This document shows positions 34,301 through 43,294 of a DNA stretch of 64,000 bases, in pieces. The translations under genes and the position numbers were made by a program. Numbering within the stretch: position 1 is the stretch's first letter; every line of letters starts with the position of its first letter. The notes under the pieces were generated by a model. It saw only the letters and a program-made list of their open reading frames with translations. It was not told the DNA's origin and searched no databases. The stretch comes from Colimorpha_A sp045543555 (GTDB lineage: Bacteria; Bacillota; Clostridia; Oscillospirales; CAG-272): NCBI GenBank assembly GCA_045543555.1, contig JAZQMQ010000020.1, forward strand, positions 36,384 to 100,383, written 5' to 3'.

Positions 34301-36958
34301 ATGGCATCTGCAAACAACTCAAAAAACACAAAAAAGCCTAAAGAACATGAAAAGAAGAAAAAAAATAACACACCATATGAAACCGATCCCATCGATCTTC
34401 CAATACATCAGATACTTCCATATCTCATTGGTGCATTTTCACTTTTTGTTGCGTTTTGCCTGTTGTTCAAAGACTTAACCGGTTGGGTAGGTATTGCATT
34501 CAGATGGCTTTTATTCGGTTGCTTCGGATCCTCATCATTTGTAATACCGATTTTGCTCATTATCCTTGCTTTTTTCTGGAGAAAACAGCTTCGCAAGGGC
34601 ACGAAGTCACTTATCAAGTTTGCCATATTCCAAAGTCTGTTCTTCGTATTCTTGTCCGCACTCCTTCATCTTTGGAGCGGTGGAAGCATGGGTGATGGCC
34701 TTGGTGTCGGTTTGATCGGAAGGCTCTGGTCGGACGGTCAAGCCCTCAAGGGAACCGGACTCTTGGGAGGACTTTTGGGTGCTCTGCTTTATTCACTTAC
34801 CGGTTCTGTTGGAACTCATATTATCGGAATTTCCGCACTTCTCATTTTCGGACTGTTTATGTTCGGTCTCACCCCATATTCAATATACGTATATATAGCA
34901 TACGCCATCCATGAGGCTAAAGAACGTAAGGCGGCGGAGCAAACCGTTCCAACCTTTCAGCACAAGGACAAGCCCAAGGTCGTAATCGAAGAAGATGATG
35001 AAACCTATGCGCGTGTAAAACGCGATCCCATAGATCGCCACCGTTTCGATCCTGACATTGAGGTTGATGGAGCAGAAAACGAAGTCGAAAATAAGCCCGA
35101 AAAGAAAAAGAAGATAACAAACGACAATGATTCCAAGCCGGTAAGAGAAGATATTTTCAACTTTGACGCAGAGGAATTCGGCGATGACGAGCCACCCTTT
35201 GATGAAGCTACTAAGGTTGAAACGCCCAACAATGAAGATCTCCCCAAGAAAAAGCTTGTAAAAAAATCAGATCCGGCATTTGAAGGCGGTGAAGATAAAA
35301 CAGATCTTCAGGGAATTTTCAGCGAAGGCAACGATATGGATATAATCAATCGTTTCGCGGAGGAACACGAAAGAAAGAATTTTGAAAAAGCAATAACTCA
35401 AGCAGATAATGACTCGCTTGACATATCAAGGACTCAAATAGAGGAAAATACGCCCGAGAAAAAAGAATACATATTCCCACCGCTTGCTCTCCTCAAGCAA
35501 GACCTCACTCCAAAAAACGAAAATATAAGAGAAGAACTGCAAACAAACGCTTCCAGACTCGTCGATACCCTTCGTTCATTTAAGGTCCGCACAAGAATCG
35601 TAAACATATCAAGAGGTCCCGCAATAACTCGTTACGAGCTCGCACCCGAGGAAGGCGTAAGAGTCAGAGCTATAGCAAACCTCGTTGATGATATCGCACT
35701 TAACCTCGCAACAACAGGTGTACGTATAGAGGCCCCCATTCCCGGAAAAGCTGCTGTCGGAATTGAGGTGCCAAACAAAACAGTCTCCACCGTATATCTT
35801 CGTGAGCTTGTTGACACCGAGACCTTTGCAAAGGCGGCAAGTAAGCTCAACGTAGGACTTGGAGTTGACGTTGCAGGTGCGCCCGTATTCCTCGATATCG
35901 TAAAAATGCCTCACCTGCTTATAGCGGGTGCTACCGGTATGGGTAAATCGGTATGTATAAACAGCATAATCACTTCTCTGCTCTACAAGGCATCTCCCGA
36001 CGAAGTAAAGCTCATGCTCATCGACCCTAAAAAAGTCGAGCTCAATATTTATAACGGACTTCCACACCTTCTAGTTCCCGTTGTTTCGGATCCCAAAAAG
36101 GCGGCAGGTTCGCTCCAGTGGGCTGTAACCGAAATGGAAAGACGATTCGAGATGATCGAAGAGGTCGGAGTACGTGACGTTAAAAACTACAATATTATCA
36201 CCAAAGACGATCCCGAAAAGGAATTCCTTCCCCAGATCGTTATCATAATTGATGAGCTTGCCGACCTGATGATGACAGCTCCCGACGACGTTGAAGCTTC
36301 TATCTGCCGCTTGGCACAAAAAGCAAGAGCTGCCGGAATGCACCTTATAATCGGCACACAGCGTCCTTCCGTTGACGTTATCACAGGTCTTATCAAGGCA
36401 AACGTTCCTTCAAGAATAGCCTTCACTGTTGCATCCCAGACAGACTCACGCGTTGTACTTGATATGGCAGGTGCAGAAAAGCTTATCGGACGCGGAGATA
36501 TGCTGTACGCTCCGGTCGGCGCTTCAAAGCCCGTACGTGTTCAGGGTGCATTCGTAAGCGAAAGCGAGGTTGAAAGCATCGTTTCCTTCATTAAAAATGA
36601 AAACGGCGACGAAGTCGAATACAGCTCAGATATTATGGAAAGCATCAACCGTGCCGCTGCATCCTGCGGAAGCAGTAAAAAGAGCGGCGGAGCTTCTCTT
36701 GACGGAGAGGTTGACGGAGAAGGCGGAGATCCCATGCTCCGTGCCGCAATAGAGCTTGCCCTTGAAAGCGATAAGATATCCACATCTCTTATTCAAAGAA
36801 GACTCTCCCTTGGATACGGACGCGCCGCAAAGCTCATTGACGAAATGGAAAAACGCGGATTTGTCAGCGCCCCCGACGGACAAAAGCCACGCAGGATCCT
36901 GATTACCAAGCAACAGTATATGGAAATGGTGCTTGACAAGAACGAGGATCTCGAATAA
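34301..36958 (+). CDS. ftsK: DNA translocase FtsK/SpoIIIE
   Basis: An 885-residue septal DNA pump. About four N-terminal membrane helices (residues 30-205) anchor it. An acidic, Lys/Glu-rich linker (about 215-390) follows. The motor has Walker A GATGMGKS (about 543-550) and Walker B IVIIIDELADLMM. A C-terminal winged-helix gamma domain (about 815-875: LRAAIELALESDKISTSLIQRRLSLGYGRAAKLIDEME) reads the orienting DNA sequences. In a sporulating lineage the same protein moves the chromosome into the forespore. It is the last gene before a strong terminator. Confidence 0.97.
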   Translation: MASANNSKNTKKPKEHEKKKKNNTPYETDPIDLPIHQILPYLIGAFSLFVAFCLLFKDLTGWVGIAFRWLLFGCFGSSSFVIPILLIILAFFWRKQLRKGTKSLIKFAIFQSLFFVFLSALLHLWSGGSMGDGLGVGLIGRLWSDGQALKGTGLLGGLLGALLYSLTGSVGTHIIGISALLIFGLFMFGLTPYSIYVYIAYAIHEAKERKAAEQTVPTFQHKDKPKVVIEEDDETYARVKRDPIDRHRFDPDIEVDGAENEVENKPEKKKKITNDNDSKPVREDIFNFDAEEFGDDEPPFDEATKVETPNNEDLPKKKLVKKSDPAFEGGEDKTDLQGIFSEGNDMDIINRFAEEHERKNFEKAITQADNDSLDISRTQIEENTPEKKEYIFPPLALLKQDLTPKNENIREELQTNASRLVDTLRSFKVRTRIVNISRGPAITRYELAPEEGVRVRAIANLVDDIALNLATTGVRIEAPIPGKAAVGIEVPNKTVSTVYLRELVDTETFAKAASKLNVGLGVDVAGAPVFLDIVKMPHLLIAGATGMGKSVCINSIITSLLYKASPDEVKLMLIDPKKVELNIYNGLPHLLVPVVSDPKKAAGSLQWAVTEMERRFEMIEEVGVRDVKNYNIITKDDPEKEFLPQIVIIIDELADLMMTAPDDVEASICRLAQKARAAGMHLIIGTQRPSVDVITGLIKANVPSRIAFTVASQTDSRVVLDMAGAEKLIGRGDMLYAPVGASKPVRVQGAFVSESEVESIVSFIKNENGDEVEYSSDIMESINRAAASCGSSKKSGGASLDGEVDGEGGDPMLRAAIELALESDKISTSLIQRRLSLGYGRAAKLIDEMEKRGFVSAPDGQKPRRILITKQQYMEMVLDKNEDLE

Positions 36959-36970
36959 TTCATATTAGTT

Positions 36971-37013
36971 AAAAATAACACCTCTAAAGGCTAAACTTTA
37001 GAGGTGTTATTTT
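36971..37013. terminator. Bidirectional terminator between ftsK and ruvX
   Basis: Long stem AACACCTCTAAAG/CTTTAGAGGTGTT with A-rich and T-rich flanks. It serves ftsK on the plus strand and ruvX on the minus strand, whose stop lies at its edge. Confidence 0.93.
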
Positions 37014-37443
37014 ACTTATCCATTTCGTTTTTATGACTGTCCATATAGTTTTGAAGGATTATCTGAGCCGAAAGGGTATCAACGTTTTCTTTGCGCTTTT
37101 TCCCTCTTGTATCAGTCATATTCATTATGCTGTGAGCCACCATTGTGGTGCATCTTTCGTCAAACATATGCACGGGCTTACCCGACTCATTTTCCAGCTC
37201 GGATGCAAATTTCTGAGCCTTGAGGGAACGGTCGCCTATCGTTCCATTCATATTAATGGGATTTCCCACAACAAATTCGTCAACGTTATATTTTTGTGCC
37301 TGCTCGATAACTATTCCGATAAGCGCCTTTCGTCCGCTTGCCTTGAACGTGCCTACGCCAAGCGCCATTATGCCCAAAGCATCGCTTACTGCAATGCCGG
37401 TTCTGACGTCGCCGCAATCGATACCCATTAGTATTTTCTTCAC
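37012..37443 (-). CDS. ruvX: Putative Holliday junction resolvase RuvX (YqgF)
   Basis: A 143-residue RNase H-fold protein: GIDCGDVRTGIAVSD at the start carries the first catalytic Asp, VGNPINMNGTIGDRS is the family motif, and DERCTTMVAH near the C-terminus holds another acidic site. YqgF proteins are linked to 5' processing of pre-16S rRNA and to recombination. GTG start, overlapping the upstream hydrolase stop by four bases (GTGA), with AAAGGTGG upstream. Confidence 0.94.
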   Translation of the reverse strand: MKKILMGIDCGDVRTGIAVSDALGIMALGVGTFKASGRKALIGIVIEQAQKYNVDEFVVGNPINMNGTIGDRSLKAQKFASELENESGKPVHMFDERCTTMVAHSIMNMTDTRGKKRKENVDTLSAQIILQNYMDSHKNEMDK

Positions 37444-38420
37444 TTAAAATCCACCTTTCCGAAGGGTATTGAATTAAAGCTCCTGCAAGCTACGACACCT
37501 TCACAGACCGTTTCTGTCCAATCGATTAGCGACCTTACCGCCTCTGCCTTTCCGATATCGGACATCACGTCGTGTCTGCCGTCAAAGAAATCCATTTTAA
37601 GCTCGTTAAGCTCTACGTCCTCAAGTGCAGTAAATAGCTGTTTTACACTCTCTCCGCCTTCACTCACAGGATCGTTTTTACCCGACATGAGATATACAGG
37701 AAGTGAAAGAGGTACCTTTGCCGCCCACTCGGACGAACAGACCGAATCCGCTAAGGATATCACCGCTTTATAGGCTGATACAGTATAATCAAATACCTGA
37801 TTCCCGTCGTATCTTATTTTTGTTCTTTCGTTTGGTGTTGAATTCCTAAAGGAGTACTCATCCTTCTCAGAAGCGAACCCCATATTCAGTGCACCAACAG
37901 TGAGCTTCTTTACAAGCTGTGTTCTGTGTCTCTTACCACGAAACAAGGCGGTAAGCGACGAAAGTGCCTTAAGTGTGCCCAAAGGCTTGTCCGCTGACGT
38001 GCTTCCCATGATAACGGCACCGTCAATGTTTTGATATCTCGTTATATAATCTCTCACAAGGAAGGAGCCAAATCCGTGTCCGAGCAATATATACGGCAGG
38101 TACGGATAGCGTTTTCTTACAATTGCATTCAGCTCGTTAATGTCATCAACCATATATTTGCAGTTATCAAAATGTCCAAGCAACGCGTCGTCCGGAGCCG
38201 TGCTTCCGTGGCCGATATGATCGTTTCCGCAAACGACCATTCCTGCATCGGTAAGCGTCTTTATCAGACCGTTTCTCTCGTACACGCCAATGTGCTCCCA
38301 CATTCCGTGGCAAATTTGAATAACTGCCTTTGGGTTATCTGTTGGTATATATATTTTATAGCTTATCTGAGTGTTTCCGTCGGTAGACGGAAATACATTT
38401 TTAACGGTTTCCCTTATCAT
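37440..38420 (-). CDS. Alpha/beta hydrolase-fold protein lacking the Ser nucleophile
   Basis: A 326-residue protein of the serine aminopeptidase/monoacylglycerol lipase group. It has the oxyanion region ICHGMWEHIG, GNDHIGHG, a candidate acid in SGKNDPVSE (about 250) and a candidate His in DGRHDVM (about 287). The nucleophile elbow, normally GHSMG, reads GHGFG at 114-118, with Gly at 116 where Ser belongs. So hydrolysis by the usual mechanism should be lost, though Ser119 is close by. It may be a binding or regulatory pseudoenzyme. It sits between a PfkB-like gene (7 bases) and ruvX (4-base overlap). Confidence 0.85.
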   Translation of the reverse strand: MIRETVKNVFPSTDGNTQISYKIYIPTDNPKAVIQICHGMWEHIGVYERNGLIKTLTDAGMVVCGNDHIGHGSTAPDDALLGHFDNCKYMVDDINELNAIVRKRYPYLPYILLGHGFGSFLVRDYITRYQNIDGAVIMGSTSADKPLGTLKALSSLTALFRGKRHRTQLVKKLTVGALNMGFASEKDEYSFRNSTPNERTKIRYDGNQVFDYTVSAYKAVISLADSVCSSEWAAKVPLSLPVYLMSGKNDPVSEGGESVKQLFTALEDVELNELKMDFFDGRHDVMSDIGKAEAVRSLIDWTETVCEGVVACRSFNSIPFGKVDFK

Positions 38421-38427
38421 TTACGCC

Positions 38428-39372
38428 TCATTCAAAAGAAAAGTCCAATTCATTTCTAACGATAAAACGCTTAACATCATCCAAACGGGGATAGGCTCTG
38501 AGTCCTCCACCTCTTGTAAGATAAAGGGCAGTTACTATCGTTGCAAAATCACACGCACGCCTTATGTCGCCCTCTGCCCTCAGATATTCCGAAATCAAGG
38601 CGGTAGAAAACGCTTTGCTTATATCGACATCCGACGAATGAGGAACGTCGTATGCGGGAATAAAATCATAGTAGGTTCCGTCGTAGATGAAGCTTCCTCT
38701 GCCCTCAAGAAGTATTATTACGTACTTAGCCTTTACACGCTTCATTAAGGAAATGCACGCCTTCATACACTTTTCCTGATCCGACGGACGAATTCCCGTG
38801 CAGTGAAGGGCTTCGTCGTAATCTACTATCAGTATCTCACAGCTGTCAATATTTGACAGAGGGTATTTTGACTGATCGGGAAGACTCGAAATAAAGAGCG
38901 GAATGTTCTTCTTTGAAGCCTGTGATACGGTTTCTTCCATAATATTTTCGGGAACATCACCGTGAAGAATGACCCCGTCGGGATAGGTTATAAATGCCTC
39001 CTCAACGTTTTCCTTCTTAAAGCTCGTCATTGCCCCGCGGAAGAGCACCTTCTCGGTTTTTGCCGCGCGCTCAACGATATTGTGAAGGCAGGTACATTCA
39101 CCCTTTTTTTCGGACAGAAAGCGTGTGTCAACACCCTCAGCCTCAAAATATTCCTTCATATCCTTACCGTACGTATCGTCACCGATCGCAGAGCATATAA
39201 GGGAATCAGCCGCTAATCTGGAAAGAGCGACAGAAGTTGCGGTTCCGTTTCCTCCCGGGAGACAATCAAAACTATCTGCTTCGCAATATCCGCTTTGGTC
39301 GGGAAATGACTCCACACTTAAGGTCTGCACAACGCAAACTCCGCCTACTACCAAAATTCTCGGTTTTTGCAA
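38428..39372 (-). CDS. PfkB-family sugar kinase-like protein with altered active site
   Basis: A 314-residue ribokinase-fold protein. The N-terminal signature GGNGTATSVALSRL and the GDDTYGKDM motif place it in the PfkB family, which phosphorylates sugars and nucleosides. The C-terminal signature, normally DTTGAGDAF with the anion hole and catalytic Asp, here reads SSDVDISKAF, placing Lys (about 253) at the Asp position. Kinase activity is doubtful. It leads a three-gene operon with another altered enzyme and ruvX. Confidence 0.85.
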   Translation of the reverse strand: MQKPRILVVGGVCVVQTLSVESFPDQSGYCEADSFDCLPGGNGTATSVALSRLAADSLICSAIGDDTYGKDMKEYFEAEGVDTRFLSEKKGECTCLHNIVERAAKTEKVLFRGAMTSFKKENVEEAFITYPDGVILHGDVPENIMEETVSQASKKNIPLFISSLPDQSKYPLSNIDSCEILIVDYDEALHCTGIRPSDQEKCMKACISLMKRVKAKYVIILLEGRGSFIYDGTYYDFIPAYDVPHSSDVDISKAFSTALISEYLRAEGDIRRACDFATIVTALYLTRGGGLRAYPRLDDVKRFIVRNELDFSFE

Positions 39373-39408
39373 CTGTCATCAACTCTCTTTCAAACATACT
39401 TTAATTAC

Positions 39409-39437
39409 ATTATAACAGAGAATTGTTACCAAAGCAA
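39409..39437 (-). promoter_or_regulatory. Promoter of the PfkB-hydrolase-ruvX operon
   Basis: Minus strand TTGCTT (39432-39437), 17 bases, TATAAT (39409-39414). Confidence 0.7.
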
Positions 39438-39487
39438 CAATGTTTTTCCCTCAAATTGCAAAAAATATCGGTAAATACCGCATTTTC

Positions 39488-39516
39488 TTGACTTTTGAGC
39501 AAAAAAATGCTACAAT
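39488..39516 (+). promoter_or_regulatory. Promoter of the THUMP methyltransferase gene
   Basis: TTGACT (39488-39493), 17 bases, TACAAT (39511-39516), 34 bases before the ATG at 39551. Confidence 0.8.
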
Positions 39517-39550
39517 AAACGAAATTACAACTTACAAAAGGAAAATACCT

Positions 39551-40666
39551 ATGTCAGAACGCAATCTTGTTGCAACCTGCCTTTTCGGGCTTGAAAAAAT
39601 GGTCGGCGAAGAGATCGACGCGCTCGGTTATACGAGGATCGAAACGATCGACGGACGAGTAAAATTCCGCGCGCCGCTTGATGCCATACCAAGAATAAAC
39701 ATTTCCCTTCGATATGCGGAAAGGCTTCTTTTGGAAGTAGGGTCATGCCCTGCCCCCGATTTTGACACACTTTTTGAGGGTGTCAAGGCAATGGATTGGG
39801 AAAACTTCATTGGAAGAAATGACATATTTCCCGTTAAGGGCCATAGTATCAAAAGTAAGCTTTTCAGTTTGCCGGACTGTCAGAAAATAATAAAAAAAGC
39901 TGTCGCCACAAAGCTCGGAAACAAATACGGTCTCGTATTTATGCCCGAAACCGATATAAAATTTCAGATAGAATTTTTCATCTTCAAGGACGTGGCATCG
40001 CTAATGATCGATACAAGCGGAATGCCCCTTCACAAGCGCGGTTACCGTCCTGTTTCTACCGAAGCACCGTTAAGAGAGACCTTGGCAGCAGCGCTTGTCA
40101 AGCTGTCACGACCGCGTGAAGACGTGCTTTTCTGGGATCCGATGTGTGGCTCCGGCACTATAGCAACAGAGGCGGCTCTGCTCATGACCAACACAGCTCC
40201 CGGTCTTAACCGCTCCTTCTGTTCCGAGACATACCCTTGGATAAACGAAAGCTCATGGGAAGATGCAAGAGACGAAGCTTTTGACAATATGACCGATACT
40301 GCATTCGAAGCATACGCTTCAGACATCGATCCCGAAGCAGTAAAGGTTGCCTCTCAAACCATTAAGCGCGCAGGCGTAAGCAAATACGTAAAGGTATTTG
40401 AGCGTGACGCTCTCACGATCTCAACAGAAGGACGAAGAGGTACAATCGTCTGTAATCCCCCGTACGGCGAGCGCCTTTCAACGATTGAAGAGGCAGAAGA
40501 GTTATACAAAAAAATGGGACAGCATTTTAAAACTCTTGACCGTTGGCAGATCTACGTTATAACATCCGATGAAGCGTTTGAGCGTATGTACGGAAGAAGA
40601 GCCAATAAGGTACGAAAGCTATACAACGGTATGATCCCCTGCTATTATTATCAGTTCTTCAAATAA
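39551..40666 (+). CDS. THUMP-domain class I RNA methyltransferase (RlmL/YpsC family)
   Basis: A 371-residue putative N2-guanine RNA methyltransferase. The THUMP domain spans about 45-155. The methyltransferase domain has DPMCGSGTIATEAAL (SAM loop, about 196-210), the acidic ASDIDPEAV, and the catalytic NPPYGERLS (about 302-310). The family member in Bacillus (YpsC) is thought to modify 23S rRNA G2445. The ATG at 39551 lies just after the promoter and RBS; an in-frame upstream extension to 39440 covers the promoter and was rejected. Confidence 0.93.
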   Translation: MSERNLVATCLFGLEKMVGEEIDALGYTRIETIDGRVKFRAPLDAIPRINISLRYAERLLLEVGSCPAPDFDTLFEGVKAMDWENFIGRNDIFPVKGHSIKSKLFSLPDCQKIIKKAVATKLGNKYGLVFMPETDIKFQIEFFIFKDVASLMIDTSGMPLHKRGYRPVSTEAPLRETLAAALVKLSRPREDVLFWDPMCGSGTIATEAALLMTNTAPGLNRSFCSETYPWINESSWEDARDEAFDNMTDTAFEAYASDIDPEAVKVASQTIKRAGVSKYVKVFERDALTISTEGRRGTIVCNPPYGERLSTIEEAEELYKKMGQHFKTLDRWQIYVITSDEAFERMYGRRANKVRKLYNGMIPCYYYQFFK

Positions 40667-40683
40667 AAGATACAAAATCAAGC

Positions 40684-40735
40684 AAAAAGCCGCATCCGAC
40701 ACCGTTTTTTCGGTTGACTCGGATAGCGGCTTTTA
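40684..40735. terminator. Bidirectional terminator between the methyltransferase gene and spoIIID
   Basis: Outer stem AAAAGCCGC/GCGGCTTTT and inner TCCGA...TCGGA with ACCG/CGGT. T-rich flanks on both strands. Confidence 0.85.
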
Positions 40736-40736
40736 T

Positions 40737-40997
40737 TTATTGCTTTAAGCTCCTGTATTTTTGCCTTGTTGCCTCGCCACCGCGGAGATGACGCTCGGAT
40801 TTGTTTTTATCAAGCACTTCCTTGACAGAAAGATACAGGGCTCTGTTCTGTTTTTTTAACTTTTCGGTAATATCCTTGTGCACCGTAGATTTGCTTATTC
40901 CGAATTTTTTTGCGGTGCCGCGGACGGTGTCACCCGTTTCAGCCATATACCGTCCAACAAGCTCACACCGTTCGTCTCCGATGGTGAATTGGGTCAT
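40737..40997 (-). CDS. spoIIID: Sporulation transcriptional regulator SpoIIID
   Basis: SpoIIID is a small DNA-binding protein that tunes the sigma-E regulon in the mother cell. The 86-residue protein has the helix-turn-helix TVRGTAKKFGISKSTVHKDI (about 24-43) and the hallmark tail SERHLRGGEATRQKY, nearly identical to the family. RBS AAGGA precedes the ATG. No clear sigma-E promoter was recognised. Its presence implies a sporulating ancestry and supports the Clostridia assignment. Confidence 0.97.
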   Translation of the reverse strand: MTQFTIGDERCELVGRYMAETGDTVRGTAKKFGISKSTVHKDITEKLKKQNRALYLSVKEVLDKNKSERHLRGGEATRQKYRSLKQ

Positions 40998-41083
40998 AAT
41001 GCCGTATCCTTCCCTTCCCGCTTATGCGCGATAAGAACTTGATACAGATTATGCCCGACGGCATTACGTTATGACTTTTTTCC

Positions 41084-41929
41084 TTACTTTTTCGGGGGCC
41101 TGACCGTAACGAGAACAAGCTCGGGACGGTTGAATACTCTCGGGCGAAGATATTTTGAAAGCCCGCGGCTGACAACCATCTTCTGACCGTCGCCGAGGTC
41201 ATAGGTGCCTCCTGCATAATCGGGGAAAAAGCCTTGATTGGGGGCATATAAACCGTTTATAAGCCCGGGAAATCTTACCTGCCCTCCGTGAGCGTGGCCC
41301 GCGAGGATAAGATCAAAATCGGTGTCTCTGTAATCATCGACCCTCTCCGGACGGTGAGTCATGAGCACCGAAAAATACTCATCGCTTAATTCCAAATTAC
41401 ACTCCGAAAGCTGCTCCTCCCAAAGTCTTCCCTTTTCATCGGGGAAGGCAAGCGGATCGTCAACACCGCCTATTATGATCTTTTGTCCTTTGATATCTGC
41501 AACCGTGTTCTCGCCTTCAAGAACCGTTACGCCCACCTCACGAAGATATTTCTTTATCCTCTTAAGCTGATTTGTGCTTACCTCGTGGTTACCGCTGACA
41601 TAGTAGCAGTGATATCTTTCTGCAATGCTTTCAACGAGTATCTGGGCATTGAAATTATTTACACGGTTGTCAAGGATATCTCCCGTCATAAGTATAACGT
41701 CGGGAGAAAGCTTATCAATAACCTTGATAAGCTCATTCTGATCTTCTCCGTAAGACGATGAATGATGGTCGGACAGGTGCAGTATCCTGATCGGTGCATC
41801 GACCTTATTACTGTATATCGTCTGCTTACGGACGGTTATTCTTTCATCAACGGCAATGGCGGTTACGGTTGCGGTTACAGCAACGACAACGGCTGCCGTT
41901 ATGATAATTGCACGTTTTTTCTTCATCAA
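41084..41929 (-). CDS. Membrane-anchored metallophosphoesterase (YkuE-like)
   Basis: A 281-residue calcineurin-like phosphoesterase with an N-terminal signal anchor (about 5-27), so the catalytic part should face outward. Metal-site motifs in order are HLSDHHS (DxH), GDILDNR, GNHE, MTHRPE and AGHAHGGQ. In Bacillus, YkuE is a Tat-exported enzyme of this group; here no twin-arginine is seen. It overlaps the end of pepT by four bases (ATGA), so the two are translationally coupled. Confidence 0.92.
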   Translation of the reverse strand: MMKKKRAIIITAAVVVAVTATVTAIAVDERITVRKQTIYSNKVDAPIRILHLSDHHSSSYGEDQNELIKVIDKLSPDVILMTGDILDNRVNNFNAQILVESIAERYHCYYVSGNHEVSTNQLKRIKKYLREVGVTVLEGENTVADIKGQKIIIGGVDDPLAFPDEKGRLWEEQLSECNLELSDEYFSVLMTHRPERVDDYRDTDFDLILAGHAHGGQVRFPGLINGLYAPNQGFFPDYAGGTYDLGDGQKMVVSRGLSKYLRPRVFNRPELVLVTVRPPKK

Positions 41930-43149
41930 TTGGTTTCCTTTGAATATATTTTAACGATCTCAATAAGTATCTCCGTCGCCTTATCCATACCCTCAACTGT
42001 TATATGCTCATAAGGACCGTGGTAAGCGTATCCGCCGGTACCGAGATTAGGGCACGTCAGACCCATAAACGAGAGTCTTGCACCGTCGGTGCCGCCTCTT
42101 ATAGGATAGACCGTGGGTGTAACACCGACTCTTTCTGTGGCAAGCTTTGCGTTATCCACGATATGCATATGTGGACGGACCATTTCAGCCATATTGCGAT
42201 ACTGCTCCTTGAGCGCAAGAGTAACTGTACCGTCACCGTATTTTTCATTAAGTATTTTGGTTATATGCTCAAGAGTCTTGTTTCTGACCTCAAATGAGGA
42301 AGCGTCGTGATCGCGTACGATGTAGTGAAGCGTTGCTTCGGAAGTTTCACCATTCATCTCTGTGAGATGGAAGAAGCCCTCGTATCCGTCGGTATGAGAA
42401 GGAATATCGGCAGAAGGAAGCATAGAGTTAAATTCCATAGCAACGAGCGATGCGTTTATCATTGTATTTTTAGACGAACCGGGGTGGACCGAGAAGCCCT
42501 TGATGCTGACGGTGGCTGCGGAAGCATTGAAGTTTTCAAACTCAACGCCGCCTTCCTTGCCTCCATCAACGGTGTATCCGAAATCCGCGCCAAAGCGCTC
42601 AACGTCAAAGTGGTCAGCGCCCTCACCGATCTCCTCGTCGGGAGTGAATCCAATACAAATTATACCGTGAGGCATATCCGTTGTGGTCAAGATCTCCGCA
42701 AGCGTCATTATCTCGGCAACACCCGCCTTATCGTCGGCGCCCAACAGGGTCGTGCCGTCCGTGGTGATGAGAGTTCTGCCCTTGAGGGAAGGAAGATGAG
42801 GAAAATCGTTTACCTTCAGTACCCTCTCGCCGTTTCCGAGAACGACGTCGCCTCCGTCGTAATTTTCAATTATCTGCGCTTGAACGCCGTCACCCGAGCA
42901 TTCGTTGGAAGTGTCAATATGGGCGATGAATCCAATGGCGGGGGCTTTTTCACAGCCCTCGGTAGCGTCGATTTTAGCGTAAACGTAACCGTAATCGTCC
43001 GCCTCGGCTTCGATTCCCATAGCTATAAGCTCATTTTTGAGAACCTGTGCAAGAATGAGCTGACCCGCAGTGCTGGGGGTCTTACCGCTCGTCTCGGAGC
43101 TTGCGGTGCCATAGGTTATATAGTTTAAAAATCTTTCGTAGGCTTTCAT
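41926..43149 (-). CDS. pepT: Peptidase T (tripeptide aminopeptidase)
   Basis: PepT removes the N-terminal residue from tripeptides in the cytoplasm. The 407-residue M20B protein has a metal-ligand motif GFIAHIDTS (about 72-80), TLLGADDKAGVAEIM (bridging Asp), FTPDEEIGEGADHFD (catalytic Glu and ligand) and a C-terminal GTDGARLSFMG and HGPYEH. The short linker and dimerisation domain are in place. It is transcribed from its own promoter at 43187-43215. Confidence 0.97.
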   Translation of the reverse strand: MKAYERFLNYITYGTASSETSGKTPSTAGQLILAQVLKNELIAMGIEAEADDYGYVYAKIDATEGCEKAPAIGFIAHIDTSNECSGDGVQAQIIENYDGGDVVLGNGERVLKVNDFPHLPSLKGRTLITTDGTTLLGADDKAGVAEIMTLAEILTTTDMPHGIICIGFTPDEEIGEGADHFDVERFGADFGYTVDGGKEGGVEFENFNASAATVSIKGFSVHPGSSKNTMINASLVAMEFNSMLPSADIPSHTDGYEGFFHLTEMNGETSEATLHYIVRDHDASSFEVRNKTLEHITKILNEKYGDGTVTLALKEQYRNMAEMVRPHMHIVDNAKLATERVGVTPTVYPIRGGTDGARLSFMGLTCPNLGTGGYAYHGPYEHITVEGMDKATEILIEIVKIYSKETN

Positions 43150-43186
43150 TTCATTTTCCTTTCGGTAATGATGGTTTTATGAGGCT

Positions 43187-43215
43187 ATGATACCATATTT
43201 TTCTCCTATATTCAA
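43187..43215 (-). promoter_or_regulatory. Promoter of pepT
   Basis: Minus strand TTGAAT (43210-43215), 17 bases, TATCAT (43187-43192). Confidence 0.65.
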
Positions 43216-43235
43216 TAGTATAGACTCCTTTTCTC

Positions 43236-43264
43236 TTGCAATATCAAAAAAATAATGATATAAT
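43236..43264 (+). promoter_or_regulatory. Promoter of thiN
   Basis: TTGCAA (43236-43241), 17 bases, TATAAT (43259-43264), divergent from pepT. No TPP riboswitch in the 30-base leader. Confidence 0.75.
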
Positions 43265-43294
43265 GCTAATATATCGTAAGAAGGTGGTGTTTTT

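Noticed and set aside
40998..41083. Sigma-E promoter for spoIIID
   Set aside because: A loose TCATAAC/N14/CATAATCT match exists, but it is too weak to claim.
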